NCBI GenBank assembly: GCA_902500825.1 | Contig: CABVRX010000012.1 | Coordinates: 43,398 to 107,397 of the forward strand | DNA: 64,000 nt | Source of the DNA: an uncultured Nitrospira sp. | Lineage (GTDB): Bacteria > Nitrospirota > Nitrospiria > Nitrospirales > Nitrospiraceae | Reading direction: 5' to 3' | In this document: positions 8,634 to 19,110 of the stretch, piece after piece | How the letters are laid out: each line of letters starts with the position of its first letter | Position numbering within the stretch: the stretch's first letter is position 1 | Translations under genes and position numbers: made by a program | Notes under the pieces: generated by a model | The model's input: only the letters and a program-made list of their open reading frames with translations | What the model was told of the DNA's origin: nothing | The model's database searches: none

Positions 8634-10097
8634 TCTTAACGTCAGCACCGCCTGCATGGCGAGCTGCACGAGCGGATTGGGGTAGATCCCGAAGATCACC
8701 ACGCCGGCCACCGCGCAGGCCAACACGATGGAGAGAGTCGGGGACATGACGAACTGCGGAGCGCTATCGGCGGCGTCACTCGGCTCCCGCATGTACATGA
8801 CCATCACCAGCCGGAGATAGAAATAAGCCGACACGGCGGCGAAAATCAGCGCGATGACCGCCAGCCACGTCATGCCGGCTTCCACGGCAGACATAAACAC
8901 GTAAAATTTTCCGATAAACCCCGCAGTGGGAGGAATGCCCGCCAATGAGACCATGAAAATCAACATGAGCAGCGCTGCCACAGGATGGCGCTTGGACAGA
9001 CCGGTGAAGTCCTCGATTTCATCTCCTTCGACCCCGTCTTTGCGGAGCATAGCGACGATGGCGAATGCGCCGAAGGTCATGAAGGTATAGAGCGCGAGAT
9101 AGAGCAACACACTGGCGATACCCGAAGAGTTTTCTAATCGTCCGGCCGCCACCACGCCGATCAAGGCATAGCCGGCATGGGCGATACTCGAATAGGCAAG
9201 CATCCGCTTGATATTCGTCTGCACCAACGCCACGACATTTCCCAGCACCAGGGTGGCAAGACAGAGCAGGAGGAAGATGGCGGACCAATTGGCTTTCAGA
9301 CCGCCGAGCCCCTCAATAAATACCCGGAGGAACGCACCGAAGCTGGCGGCTTTGGATGCCACGGCCATGAAGGCGGTGACCGAGGTTGGGGCGCCTTGAT
9401 AGACGTCCGGCGTCCACATATGAAACGGCACGACGGCGAGTTTGAACCCGAATCCGACCGCGAGCAGGATCGTTGCGAATAACAACAGGGGATCGTCCAG
9501 GCTTTGCCCTGCGATCGCTGTGGCAATGGCCGGAAGTCTGGTGCTTCCGGTCGCGCCGTAGAGGAGTGAGATACCGTATAAGAGGATGCCGGATGAAAAT
9601 GCGCCCAGGACGAAGTATTTTGCCGACGCTTCGAGCGACCGAGGTTCCGATCGCTTCAGTCCCGCCATCACGTAGAGCGAAAGGGACATGAGTTCAGTAC
9701 CGAGATAGATCGTCAGCAAGTCGGCTGCCGAGACCATGACCATCATCCCCGAGAGGGCGAGCAAGACAAAGCCATAGTATTCGCCGAAGTACAGCCGCTC
9801 TTCCTTGAGGTAGGAATGCGAGAGGAGAATCGTGAGGCCGGTAACAAAATAGAGCAGCAGTTTCCAAAAGGCTCCATAGGTGTCGATGACCACGAGCCCG
9901 CTAAAAGCCTCGGTAGGAGTGCTCATCTGCGAGGCCGTCAAACCCATGCAAATGGCAAGTGTTCCCAGGCTCAACCACACCAATCCATCTTTGTCGGATT
10001 GGCGCAGGACCGGATCGAGCACAAGCACGATACAGGCGGCGGTGATGACCAACAGCTCCGGCAGAATGAGAAACAGGTCTCCAACAGAGAAGGTCAT
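8631..10097 (-). CDS. nuoN: NuoN, complex I membrane subunit
   Basis: A 488-residue antiporter-like proton-pumping subunit of NADH:quinone oxidoreductase with about 14 membrane helices. The conserved Lys of the pumping half-channels lies in the YLGTELMSLSLYVM and FKLAVVPFHMWTPDVYQGAP regions, the latter being the family hallmark. It is the last gene of the operon. Its ATG overlaps the nuoM stop by four bases, which suggests translational coupling, and its stop codon is formed by the end of the MITE-like repeat. Confidence 0.96.
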   Translation of the reverse strand: MTFSVGDLFLILPELLVITAACIVLVLDPVLRQSDKDGLVWLSLGTLAICMGLTASQMSTPTEAFSGLVVIDTYGAFWKLLLYFVTGLTILLSHSYLKEERLYFGEYYGFVLLALSGMMVMVSAADLLTIYLGTELMSLSLYVMAGLKRSEPRSLEASAKYFVLGAFSSGILLYGISLLYGATGSTRLPAIATAIAGQSLDDPLLLFATILLAVGFGFKLAVVPFHMWTPDVYQGAPTSVTAFMAVASKAASFGAFLRVFIEGLGGLKANWSAIFLLLCLATLVLGNVVALVQTNIKRMLAYSSIAHAGYALIGVVAAGRLENSSGIASVLLYLALYTFMTFGAFAIVAMLRKDGVEGDEIEDFTGLSKRHPVAALLMLIFMVSLAGIPPTAGFIGKFYVFMSAVEAGMTWLAVIALIFAAVSAYFYLRLVMVMYMREPSDAADSAPQFVMSPTLSIVLACAVAGVVIFGIYPNPLVQLAMQAVLTLR

Positions 10098-11668
10098 GGC
10101 CGCCTTCCCTCCGTCTCGGCACTCGTGAAGCCCGCGTCGCCGCCTGCATCGACGAGCCTGCGAGGCGTGTGAAGCTCTGGGTTTACGGCTGCCGCCTGCT
10201 CAGGAGCCGCCGGGAAGACGCGAGCGATGACTTTCTCCACGCTTGGGTGCATGCGGGTCAGGATAGGGTTCGGGAACAATCCAATCAGAAAGATCAACAC
10301 GACGAGCGGCACCAGGGTCACCATCTCGCGCAGATTGACATCGCGTAGTTTCGGAAGCATGTGCGGAGCCGGCACGCCGAACGCGACACGTTGAACCATC
10401 CAAAGTAAGTAGGCGGCGGCGAGGATGATTCCCAGCGAGGCGAAGGCTGTGGCGACCTTGCTCCAGAGGAAGGTGCCTGCCAGAACCATAAACTCCCCGA
10501 CGAAACTGTTGGTGCCGGGCAATCCCAATGAAGACAATGCAAAAATGACCAGAAACGTTGCATACCGTGGCATCGGCTTGGTCAGCCCGATATTGTCCGC
10601 GATCTGTCGGCTGTGGGTGCGTTCGTAAATCACCCCTACGCAGAGAAAGAGTCCGCCGGTGGTGATGCCGTGATTCACCATCTGCATCACGGCGCCTTCG
10701 ATTCCCTGAATATTGAACATGAACAGGCCGAGCGTGACGAACCCCATGTGGCTGACGCTCGAATAGGCGATGAGTTTTTTCAGGTCATCCTGGGCCAACG
10801 CCATGTACGCGCCATAGATGATGGCGACAATCGAGAGAACCACCATCAACGGTGTAAACGCTTGAGATGCGTCGGGCAACATCGGCAAACTGAAGCGCAA
10901 AAATCCATAGGTGCCCATCTTGAGCAGGACGCTGGCGAGAATCACGCTGCCTGCCGTCGGCGCTTCCACGTGCGCGTCGGGTAACCAGGTATGGAAGGGG
11001 AACATGGGCACCTTGACGGCAAATGCGGCGAAGAATGCCAGGAAGATCCAGAATTGCAGCGACTTGGAATAGGTGCCTTGGCTCAATTGAAGAATGTCGA
11101 ATGTATGGCCTCCCTGAAAATACAGCACCAAGATCGCGACCAGCAGCAAGACACTGCCGGCCAGGGTATAGAGAAAGAATTTGATTGCGGCATAGAGCCG
11201 ATTCGGTCCACCCCAGACACCGATCAAGAGATACATCGGGATCAGCATCGCTTCCCAAAATACGTAGAACAACACAAAATCCAGCGCTAAGAACACGCCG
11301 ATCATGGCGCCTTCCATGATCAGCAGCACGGCCATGAAGCTTTGGACTCTCGATTCGATGGAGTGCCAAGAAATTAGGACGCAGAGCGGCATCAGGATTG
11401 TCGTCATGAGAACCAGCGGCAGACTGATGCCGTCGAGCCCAAGCCGATAATGAATCGGCGGCGACGAGATCCACAAGGCCGATTCCACGAACTGCATATG
11501 GCTGGAGGAGGGATCGAACAACCACCAGAGCGGAAGGGAGATCAGTACGTCAGCCACGGTGACGATGAGGGCGATGAGCCGAGCGGAGGCGTCCTTCACG
11601 AAAAAGACAGCGGCCGCTCCGATCAGCGGGAGAAAGATCAGTGCCGTAAGCCAAGGAAAGCCGGTCAT
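10094..11668 (-). CDS. nuoM: NuoM, complex I membrane subunit
   Basis: An antiporter-like proton-pumping subunit of about 524 residues starting MTGFPWLTALIFLP. Landmarks are FYVFWEAMLIPMYLLIG (catalytic Glu of the E-channel) and VKVPMFPFHTWLPDAHVEAP (conserved Lys and the HTWLPDAH signature). An ATG seven codons further upstream (11689) is possible but has no ribosome-binding site, whereas GGGAAC precedes 11668. It overlaps nuoN by four bases and follows nuoL. The C-terminal 50 residues are hydrophilic and Ala/Arg-rich, longer than in E. coli. Confidence 0.96.
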   Translation of the reverse strand: MTGFPWLTALIFLPLIGAAAVFFVKDASARLIALIVTVADVLISLPLWWLFDPSSSHMQFVESALWISSPPIHYRLGLDGISLPLVLMTTILMPLCVLISWHSIESRVQSFMAVLLIMEGAMIGVFLALDFVLFYVFWEAMLIPMYLLIGVWGGPNRLYAAIKFFLYTLAGSVLLLVAILVLYFQGGHTFDILQLSQGTYSKSLQFWIFLAFFAAFAVKVPMFPFHTWLPDAHVEAPTAGSVILASVLLKMGTYGFLRFSLPMLPDASQAFTPLMVVLSIVAIIYGAYMALAQDDLKKLIAYSSVSHMGFVTLGLFMFNIQGIEGAVMQMVNHGITTGGLFLCVGVIYERTHSRQIADNIGLTKPMPRYATFLVIFALSSLGLPGTNSFVGEFMVLAGTFLWSKVATAFASLGIILAAAYLLWMVQRVAFGVPAPHMLPKLRDVNLREMVTLVPLVVLIFLIGLFPNPILTRMHPSVEKVIARVFPAAPEQAAAVNPELHTPRRLVDAGGDAGFTSAETEGRRP

Positions 11669-11749
11669 CGGAGTTCCCGTAGCGAACATTTATGAGCGAA
11701 CAATGCCATGCCGATATACCACCTGGTGTCTCACGACATTTCCTGTCGT

Positions 11750-13648
11750 TCAAAGAAGCAGGTACGCCGTCAAAATTACAATCCCTACTGCCATAGCCAA
11801 CGCATAGTGCTGGACTTGTCCGCTCTGGATCAGCCTTAATAACCATCCCCCCCACGCAACACCACGCGCGATGCCGTTGACTGCTCCGTCGATGAGATTG
11901 ACGTCGACTCGCTTCCATAACTCAGAAGCAGCCGTACACGTTGGCCTGACAAACAGGCGGTCATAGGCTTCATCCACATACCATTTATTCAATGAGCCGC
12001 GATACAAGCTACCCCACTGTTGGGCCAAGCGCTCAGGGAGATCCGGGTTGAGTACATACACATAATACGCGGCGGCAATGCCGATCAGACCCATCGCGGT
12101 CGCCGCAGCCATAATCATGAGCCCATCCGAACCATGATGAGCAACCGCGTCGCGTCCGCTTGAAAACACCGGCTCCAGGAAGGACGGGATGCCGAGATAA
12201 CCTGTCAGAATGCTGAACAGCGCGAGAATTAGGAGCGGCGTCGTCATCGTCTGTGATGGTTCATGGACCTGGTCGGCGTGGTGCGCATCGGCCCGCGAAG
12301 GGCCCCAAAAGGTCACGAACACCAAGCGGAAGCTGTAGAAGGCCGTCAGCAGGGCCGTCAGCAGCCCGAAGATCGTCAGTACCTGACCAAGACGGCCGGA
12401 CGACCAGGCGGACACGAGAATGTCATCCTTACTGAAGAATCCTGCCGTCAGCGGGAAGCCGGCGAGCGCCAGCGAACCGACCACAAACGTCCAGTAGGTA
12501 ATCGGCAACTTGTCCTTGAGGCCGCCCATGTGTCTCATGTCCTGTTCATGATGCAGTGCGATAATGACCGAGCCGCAGCCTAGGAACAGCAGGGCTTTGA
12601 ACGCGCCATGTGTCAATAAGTGGTACATGCCAGAGGCGTAGGCGCCGAGCCCGCAAGCCATGATCATGTAACCGAGCTGGCTGACCGTCGAATAGGCGAC
12701 GACGCGCTTGATATCGGTCTGAGTCAACGCAATCGTGGCGCCGAGGACCATCGTCGCCGCGCCTGTAATCGCGACCACGCTCATCGCGGTCGAAGAGAGG
12801 TTATAGATCGGGGCAAGACGCGCCACCATGAAGACGCCGGCTGTGACCATCGTGGCGGCGTGAATGAGAGCCGAAATGGGCGTCGGTCCTTCCATCGCAT
12901 CAGGCAACCAGACATGAAGCGGGACTTGTGCCGATTTGCCCACGGCGCCGGTGAACAGGAGAAGTCCGATCAGCGTGAATACCGACACCTCCCATGTCCC
13001 ACCGAACGGGCCGAGGAGGTTCATCGTCACATCAGCCGCCTCGTGGAGGGCGGGAAAGATGTCGAGATAGTTCAGCGAACCGAATTGGTACCAGACAAGC
13101 AACATGCCCAGCATGAACCCAAAATCGCCCACGCGATTCACCAAGAAAGCCTTGGTCGCCGCAGCACAGGCGGAAGCACGTTCGTACCAATGGCCGATCA
13201 GCAAGTAGGAACACAGCCCCACAGCCTCCCAGAACACGAAGAGTTGCAATAAGTTGTCGGCCAATACCAACATCAACATCGAAAACGTGAACAGGGCGAT
13301 GTAACTGAAGAACCGGGCGTAACCCGGCTCGCCATGCATGTAGCCGATCGTATAGACATGCACGAGGGAGCTGACACCGGTGACCAACAGAAGCATGACG
13401 GCGGTCAGCCGGTCGATATGAAGACCGATGTGAATGTCGAGATGACCGGATGTCAGCCAGGTATACAGCGGAACCGAAATGATGGAGCCGGACACGGCCA
13501 CTTCTAAAAATGCCGCCACCGACAAGCCGAGCGACAACACGACCGCCGGAACCGCGACAAGGTGCGCGCGCGCTCTAATACGCCAGCCGCCCAATCCTAG
13601 GACAAGAAAGGCGGCCAACGGAAGGAGCGGGATGAGGGCGTACAACAT
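11750..13648 (-). CDS. nuoL: NuoL, complex I membrane subunit
   Basis: The largest antiporter-like subunit, 632 residues, at the tip of the membrane arm. It shows LFVFWEAVGLCSYLLIGHWY, GKSAQVPLHVWLPDAMEGPTPISALIHAATMVTAG in pieces that define the family, and a C-terminal region with the long lateral helix (from about residue 545). Length is normal. A 112-base gap separates it from nuoK and about 80 bases from nuoM, the widest spacings in the operon; I see no clear promoter in them. Confidence 0.96.
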   Translation of the reverse strand: MLYALIPLLPLAAFLVLGLGGWRIRARAHLVAVPAVVLSLGLSVAAFLEVAVSGSIISVPLYTWLTSGHLDIHIGLHIDRLTAVMLLLVTGVSSLVHVYTIGYMHGEPGYARFFSYIALFTFSMLMLVLADNLLQLFVFWEAVGLCSYLLIGHWYERASACAAATKAFLVNRVGDFGFMLGMLLVWYQFGSLNYLDIFPALHEAADVTMNLLGPFGGTWEVSVFTLIGLLLFTGAVGKSAQVPLHVWLPDAMEGPTPISALIHAATMVTAGVFMVARLAPIYNLSSTAMSVVAITGAATMVLGATIALTQTDIKRVVAYSTVSQLGYMIMACGLGAYASGMYHLLTHGAFKALLFLGCGSVIIALHHEQDMRHMGGLKDKLPITYWTFVVGSLALAGFPLTAGFFSKDDILVSAWSSGRLGQVLTIFGLLTALLTAFYSFRLVFVTFWGPSRADAHHADQVHEPSQTMTTPLLILALFSILTGYLGIPSFLEPVFSSGRDAVAHHGSDGLMIMAAATAMGLIGIAAAYYVYVLNPDLPERLAQQWGSLYRGSLNKWYVDEAYDRLFVRPTCTAASELWKRVDVNLIDGAVNGIARGVAWGGWLLRLIQSGQVQHYALAMAVGIVILTAYLLL

Positions 13649-13760
13649 CAGTGACCGTTCCTCGTCGTTCGTTCTTCGTGAGACACGATGGAAATGAACG
13701 GTTGCAAAGCTCGGTGATTCTCTGCAAAGGGCGCTTCACGCTTCACGAGAGACGGTTCCT

Positions 13761-14066
13761 TTACCATTTGAGCAGATTAAACTCTTCCACGTTGATCGTG
13801 GATCTCGATCGGTGCAGGGCGATGATGATCGCCAGTCCGACTGCGACTTCCGCAGCCGCCACCGTCAACGCAAAAAAGACGAACACTTGACCGCCGAGAT
13901 CTTGAAGGTGGTCGGAGAACGCGACGAAGTTAATGTTGGTCGCATTCAGCATCAGCTCCACCGACAGGAGAATGGCGATGATATTGCGCCGGATCAACAC
14001 CCCCACAACGCCTGTCAGGAAGACAATGGCGCTCAAGATGAGGTAGTAGGAGATAGGGATGGTCAT
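13761..14066 (-). CDS. nuoK: NuoK, complex I membrane subunit
   Basis: A 101-residue three-helix subunit with the conserved membrane glutamates of the proton path, in [18 protein letters not shown] (about residue 36) and in [17 protein letters not shown] (about 72). It ends in FNLLKW like other NuoK proteins. Its ATG overlaps the nuoJ stop by four bases. Confidence 0.96.
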   Translation of the reverse strand: MTIPISYYLILSAIVFLTGVVGVLIRRNIIAILLSVELMLNATNINFVAFSDHLQDLGGQVFVFFALTVAAAEVAVGLAIIIALHRSRSTINVEEFNLLKW

Positions 14067-14614
14067 TCGTCAACCGCCGTCTGACTCATGTGTGACGCGT
14101 CGTTTTCACCGATGTCTCGTTTCGCGAGGACGATGGCGCCGATCATGGCTACCAAGAGAACCAACGAGGCCACCTCGAAGGGGAACAAGTAGGTCGAATA
14201 AAGTATTTTTCCGATGGCCAACGTATTGTCGGCGACGATTGCGTCATGCGGTCCAGATTGGAGCGATCGACTGCCGGAATCTGTCGCTCCCGCTCCGGAG
14301 AGCAGCACGATGGACTCGATGAGCAGCGGGACACAGACAAATCCCGCGATCCGCCATTGGCTATGATAACGGTCGTCTTGCTTGACGTTCAGTATCATGA
14401 CGACGAATAGATACAGCACGAGGATGGCTCCGGCATAGACGATAATCTGTACGGCGGCAAGGAATTCGGCATGGAGTGTGATGAAGAGCCCTGCGACATG
14501 GAAAAACATGACAAGTAAGGAAAGCGCGCTGTAGACGGGGTTTCTCAGCGCGACCACCATCATGGAGGTGATGGCGATCATCCCGGCGAAGTATCCAAAA
14601 AACAGCTGCGACAT
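14063..14614 (-). CDS. nuoJ: NuoJ, complex I membrane subunit
   Basis: A 183-residue membrane subunit with five predicted helices. The conserved helix-3 segment [21 protein letters not shown], which carries the pi-bulge region of NuoJ, lies near residues 57-77. The C-terminal hydrophilic tail contacts the peripheral arm in known structures. It overlaps nuoK by four bases and lies 89 bases downstream of nuoI. Confidence 0.95.
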   Translation of the reverse strand: MSQLFFGYFAGMIAITSMMVVALRNPVYSALSLLVMFFHVAGLFITLHAEFLAAVQIIVYAGAILVLYLFVVMILNVKQDDRYHSQWRIAGFVCVPLLIESIVLLSGAGATDSGSRSLQSGPHDAIVADNTLAIGKILYSTYLFPFEVASLVLLVAMIGAIVLAKRDIGENDASHMSQTAVDE

Positions 14615-14703
14615 GAGACGGTTCCTGGGTTAGCGGTCGATCAAGGCCGGACTAACGCAACGGTGTTGCAGTCATCGCTCGTCCGATGCGTACTCTCTGA
14701 GAA

Positions 14704-15270
14704 TCAGTCCGGTTTGGGTGGCACATGCTTGAATGCCACGTTGAAAAACGCGACGTTTGGATGTTGAAGTTCCAGGCGTTTTTCACGGACCGGAAATGAG
14801 CGGTCGCCGATTGCGAGCAATTGTTGTTTATTCAAGTGGAGCTGGCGCTTGTCGTAGACTGCCCACTCGAATTCTCTCGTCATGCCCAGTGCATCGACGG
14901 GGCAGGCATCCACACACATCCCGCAGAACAAGCAACGGGTCATGTCCATGTAATATTCTTTAGAGTAACGTTTTGTCGGTTCACCAGGCACTTCTGCACT
15001 GACGACCCGGATGACGCGAGACGGACAGGCTGCTTCACAGAGATCGCATCCCACGCACTTCTCGGTTCCATCATCGTATCGGAGCAGCGCGAGCATGCCT
15101 CGATAATTGTCCGGCAGTGTGCGTTTTTCGTGAGGGTATTGCAAGGTCACGGGACGATAATGAAGCAGATGCGACAAGGTCGCCTTCATGCCGACGAGAA
15201 TCTCGTAGAATGTGATCGTCTTGAACCACTCGTACAGGTTCAAACGCTTGGTGGTCGAGGTAGATGCCAT
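14704..15270 (-). CDS. nuoI: NuoI, complex I 2x[4Fe-4S] subunit
   Basis: A 188-residue ferredoxin-like subunit that carries clusters N6a and N6b between NuoG and NuoB. Both binding motifs are intact: CVGCDLCEAACPSRVI and CLFCGMCVDACPVDAL, about 40 residues apart. Its amphipathic N-terminal helix (LLHYRPVTLQYP region) is typical. It lies 14 bases after nuoH, consistent with the tight operon. Confidence 0.96.
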   Translation of the reverse strand: MASTSTTKRLNLYEWFKTITFYEILVGMKATLSHLLHYRPVTLQYPHEKRTLPDNYRGMLALLRYDDGTEKCVGCDLCEAACPSRVIRVVSAEVPGEPTKRYSKEYYMDMTRCLFCGMCVDACPVDALGMTREFEWAVYDKRQLHLNKQQLLAIGDRSFPVREKRLELQHPNVAFFNVAFKHVPPKPD

Positions 15271-15284
15271 ATCGGTCTCGTCCG

Positions 15285-16361
15285 TTACTTCATCTGTTGG
15301 TAGAAAAACACCGCAAGGGCTGTTACGACGATGTTACCCAACGCAATGGGCAGCATCACCTTCCAGCCGAATCGCATCAGCTGATCGTATCGTAGCCTCG
15401 GTAATGTGGCCCGAAGCCAGAAAAAGAGGAACAAGAACGAGTACGTCTTGACTGCAAACCACATCGTATTCTCGACCCAGGCCAAGGACGGCAAACCGAT
15501 GAGCGCCATGATCGTTCCTGGGTACGGTGCGTTGCATCCGCCGAGGAACAGCGCGGCCGCTACGCAGGACACTAATACCATGTTGGCGTACTCGGCGAGG
15601 AAGAAGAAGGCGAATCTGAGGCCGCTGTATTCAGTGAAGAAGCCGGCGACGAGCTCGCTCTCCGCTTCAGGCAGATCGAACGGGACCCGATTGGTTTCCG
15701 CCACCGATGAGATCACGTAGACGACAAACGCAAAAATTTGCGGGGCCGGTAACGCGAAGAGATACCAATTCCAAAAGCCTCCGGCCTGTGCGTCGGTGAT
15801 TTTCACAAGGCTGAGCGAACCGGCCAGAATCAACACTCCGACAATGGACAATCCGACGTTGAGCTCGTAGCTGATGATCTGTGCCGCCGACCGTAGTCCG
15901 CCGAGCAATGAATATTTGCTGTTGGAAGCCCAACCTCCGAGGATGATGCCGTAGGCCCCGAGCGAGGCGAATGCCAGGATGTACAGAATGCCGATGTTGA
16001 TGTCGCTGATCACGAACGGCCTCACCGTGATGCCGTTGATCTCAAACGTCTGGTTGGGACCCCACGGAATCACGGCAAATCCGATGAACGCGGGAATTAA
16101 ACAAAGAATCGGCGCGACTGTGAAAAGGAACTTGTTGGCACCGGCAGGGATGATGTCTTCCTTGAAGAAGAGCTTGATGGCATCCGCAAACGGTTGGAGA
16201 ATGCCGTAGGGTCCAACTTCCATCGGTCCCATGCGGTCCTGCATCCACCCTAAGACTTTTCGTTCCGCAAGGGTGAGGATGAGTACCGTGACGACCACGA
16301 TGCCCATGACCGCGGCGATCTGGGTAAGGGAGATAGCGAGACGCAATCCGAATTCAGTCAC
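15285..16361 (-). CDS. nuoH: NuoH, complex I quinone-channel subunit
   Basis: A 358-residue subunit with about eight membrane helices that forms the quinone chamber with NuoB and NuoD. Diagnostic stretches are ERKVLGWMQDRMGP near residue 33, the loop around SVAETNRVPFDLPEAESELV near 215-235, and the C-terminal FFWLRATLPRLRYDQLM. All are intact. It sits between nuoG and nuoI, as in the canonical gene order. Confidence 0.97.
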   Translation of the reverse strand: MTEFGLRLAISLTQIAAVMGIVVVTVLILTLAERKVLGWMQDRMGPMEVGPYGILQPFADAIKLFFKEDIIPAGANKFLFTVAPILCLIPAFIGFAVIPWGPNQTFEINGITVRPFVISDINIGILYILAFASLGAYGIILGGWASNSKYSLLGGLRSAAQIISYELNVGLSIVGVLILAGSLSLVKITDAQAGGFWNWYLFALPAPQIFAFVVYVISSVAETNRVPFDLPEAESELVAGFFTEYSGLRFAFFFLAEYANMVLVSCVAAALFLGGCNAPYPGTIMALIGLPSLAWVENTMWFAVKTYSFLFLFFWLRATLPRLRYDQLMRFGWKVMLPIALGNIVVTALAVFFYQQMK

Positions 16362-16407
16362 AATTGGACTCCTCGATTAGCATCGTCATCAGCGATGAAG
16401 AAAGTCA

Positions 16408-19074
16408 TCACGCCACCCTCATGATGGACACGGTCGCTGTCCGGAACGACGGCGCATGGGTGATCGGATCGATGACGCATTCAAATAGTCGAACAGCATC
16501 TTGGCCGAAGTGAGACGGGAACCATGCCGTACCTTGTGGGACCCGCTCCATAATCTTGACCTCGGTCGTCATTTCCCCGGACGTGCTTGAGAGGCGGACC
16601 CGATCTCCATCCGATAAGGCAAAGCGTGCGGCGTCAAGCGGACTGATACGGAGTCGGCCTGTTCCTTCGATCTGTAACAACCCCTTCGATCGTGTGGATA
16701 ATTTCCCGGAGTGGAACAGACTCTGTGTCAATTCCAGCCGTACGGTTCCATCGGGCCTGGCCGCTCGCGAAATAGGGCGGTACCTGGTTGCGAGGTCATG
16801 CTGATAGCCGGTCGTGAGATAGCGGTCCACGACCGAGCGATCAACTTTGGGCGGCACCGGTGTCGGCCCCAGCGAGCCATAGCCGGGAATGAGACTTCGA
16901 ATTTCCTTGAGGATCTCTTTGCTTTCGGCATACTCCATCGGCGAATCCAATAGGATTGAAAGCGCGGAAAAGACTTCCCAGTCAGGGCGGCTTTCTCCGA
17001 CAGGCTCGATCGCCGGACGAACGGCCTGAACATGTCCCTCGGTATTGGTGAACGTCCCATGTTTTTCCAAGGAAGAAGCGGCCGGCAACACGACGTGGGC
17101 CAAGGCGGCCGTCTCCGTTAAAAAGAGCTCCTGACACACCAAGAGATCAAGATTGCGTAGTGATTGCTCGGCCTTTATCGTCGCAGGGAGGCTTCCGACC
17201 GGATTCTCTCCGACAATGTACATCGCCTTGAGGGATCCCGCGTTGGCTCGATCCAACATTTCGATGAGAGATGCTCCTCTGTCGGTCGGGAATTCGCCTT
17301 TCCATTGCTTGGTGATCCTTTCGCGATCTGCATCACTGGCGATGGGGCAGGCACCAGGCAGAAATTCTGTGACGGTTCCCATTTCGACCGCGCCCTGGTC
17401 GTTGTTTTCCTCGGCAAGCGGCGCAAAACCACAGCCGGGATCATCCAATTTCCCTGTCAGCAGAAGCAGATCGAGGAGAGTTAAACACCCGCTATAGCCA
17501 TGTTCACTCCGCAGCAAAAGCTGTCCTGCCAAGATAACGACCCGGCGTGCTCCTGCCGCCACTTTGGCTGCTCTCGCAAAAGAGTCCGGCTCGATTCCGG
17601 TCGCCGCCTGTAAATCCTTCCAGGAGATCCCTTGCAGTGCACTCGTAATGGCGTTGAGATATGCCGGATACCGTTGCGCGAGGTCCGGATGTGCCAAGTT
17701 CTGCTCTACAACGGCCTTCACCAGACCGAGGATGCCATAGTGCGTGTTGCCGGTCGGAATACGGAAATGATGGTGTGAGAGATTGGCGATATTGCTCATC
17801 GTATCGACGACCGGTTCCAGCGATTCAATTGTGATCAGTGTCGCCCGGCGCTTCTTGACCGCCTCTTTGACTTTCAGACCCGTAATCGGGTTTGTTTCGG
17901 TAATGTTCGTGCCGACGAGGAGTAGGACATCGGCATCCAGGATGTCGTCGAAGGTGACGGTCCACCGATGCGTGCCCTGGACGAGTTGCATGGCCTGCAG
18001 GCCGTTGACATGGCCATAGCGCGCGCTGCTGTCGATATGGTTGGTGCCGACGGCGACGCGGAGAAATTTCTGAAAAAGGTACAATTCCTCGTTGGTGCAA
18101 CGGCCTGAGATCAATCCTCCGAAACTCTGCCCCCCATGCGCGGCTTTAATCTCACCGACGCGGCCGGCAACGTACTCCAAGGCTTCTTCCCACGTCGTTT
18201 GCGCAAGTGCGCCATCGCGCCGAATGAGCGGATGCGTCAGGCGATGTGGATCACTGGGCGCATGGAATCCAAAAAACCCCCGAGCACACAGGTCTCCGTT
18301 GTTGCGACCGGCTCCATGCGCCGAGTTCACTTCAATGAGTTCCTCTCCCTTCGTCTGCACGGTGATCTGGCACCCGTCTCCGCAGTACCCGCAGATGGTC
18401 TCTGCTCGTTTCAGCATCCAGGGCCGGTACTCATACATGGACAGTCGGCTGGTAATCGCTCCGACGGGACAGATCTGAACGCAGCCCCCGCAGAACTCGC
18501 AATCGAGCGGGTGAGCACCGAAGTGCTTGATCTCCGTCATGGTACCGCGACCGACCGGGGCCAACGCTTTGACGTCCATCACTTCGTCGCAATACCGGAC
18601 ACAGCGGAGGCACTGCACGCAGCGATTCATCTGCGTTTCGATGAGCGGACTGAAATACTCCTTTTGGAAAATGCGCTTGGTTTCGACGAACCGGCTGGCC
18701 GCGGTGTACTGATGCGAAAAGTCTTGAAGGTCGCACTTCCCCCCTTGGTCGCACACCGGACAATCGAGCGGATGATTGGCCAGAATGAACTCGAGTACCG
18801 ATTTATGGGCGTCGTTGACCACGGTATTGGCGGTGCGTACGTTCATCCCTTCGTCGGCCGGTGTGCTGCAGGCTGTTTGAAGCTTGGGCATCTTTTCGAT
18901 TTCAACCAAACACATACGGCAATTGGCGTCCGGTTTGAGTTTCGGATGATAGCAGAAGTGTGGAATCATGACGCCGACGCGGCGGGCTGCTTCGATCACC
19001 AATGTCCCTTTCGGAACGTTGACTGTCATTCCGTCGATCGTGATGCGAACCATCTGTGGTGTGGTCTCAGACAT
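16408..19074 (-). CDS. nuoG: NuoG, complex I large iron-sulfur subunit
   Basis: An 888-residue subunit that relays electrons along the peripheral arm. In order it has an N-terminal [2Fe-2S] domain (CYHPKL, CRMC, C in LQTACSTP), the His/Cys N5 site (HPLDCPVCDQGGKCDLQD), two ferredoxin-type [4Fe-4S] sites (CVQCLRCVRYC, CEFCGGCVQICPVGA), an extra CGYCGDGC site (the N7 position) and a long molybdopterin-oxidoreductase-like domain that in complex I holds no working cofactor. A C-terminal molybdopterin dinucleotide-binding-like domain is also present. Length resembles the long E. coli/Thermus forms. Confidence 0.97.
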   Translation of the reverse strand: MSETTPQMVRITIDGMTVNVPKGTLVIEAARRVGVMIPHFCYHPKLKPDANCRMCLVEIEKMPKLQTACSTPADEGMNVRTANTVVNDAHKSVLEFILANHPLDCPVCDQGGKCDLQDFSHQYTAASRFVETKRIFQKEYFSPLIETQMNRCVQCLRCVRYCDEVMDVKALAPVGRGTMTEIKHFGAHPLDCEFCGGCVQICPVGAITSRLSMYEYRPWMLKRAETICGYCGDGCQITVQTKGEELIEVNSAHGAGRNNGDLCARGFFGFHAPSDPHRLTHPLIRRDGALAQTTWEEALEYVAGRVGEIKAAHGGQSFGGLISGRCTNEELYLFQKFLRVAVGTNHIDSSARYGHVNGLQAMQLVQGTHRWTVTFDDILDADVLLLVGTNITETNPITGLKVKEAVKKRRATLITIESLEPVVDTMSNIANLSHHHFRIPTGNTHYGILGLVKAVVEQNLAHPDLAQRYPAYLNAITSALQGISWKDLQAATGIEPDSFARAAKVAAGARRVVILAGQLLLRSEHGYSGCLTLLDLLLLTGKLDDPGCGFAPLAEENNDQGAVEMGTVTEFLPGACPIASDADRERITKQWKGEFPTDRGASLIEMLDRANAGSLKAMYIVGENPVGSLPATIKAEQSLRNLDLLVCQELFLTETAALAHVVLPAASSLEKHGTFTNTEGHVQAVRPAIEPVGESRPDWEVFSALSILLDSPMEYAESKEILKEIRSLIPGYGSLGPTPVPPKVDRSVVDRYLTTGYQHDLATRYRPISRAARPDGTVRLELTQSLFHSGKLSTRSKGLLQIEGTGRLRISPLDAARFALSDGDRVRLSSTSGEMTTEVKIMERVPQGTAWFPSHFGQDAVRLFECVIDPITHAPSFRTATVSIMRVA

Positions 19075-19110
19075 AACCCAACGATATCATCTCATGACCG
19101 GGAGGGGTTC

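Noticed and set aside
12620..13252. A 210-codon plus-strand frame
   Set aside because: Antisense to nuoL; His/Arg-rich composition is what reversed membrane-protein codons give.
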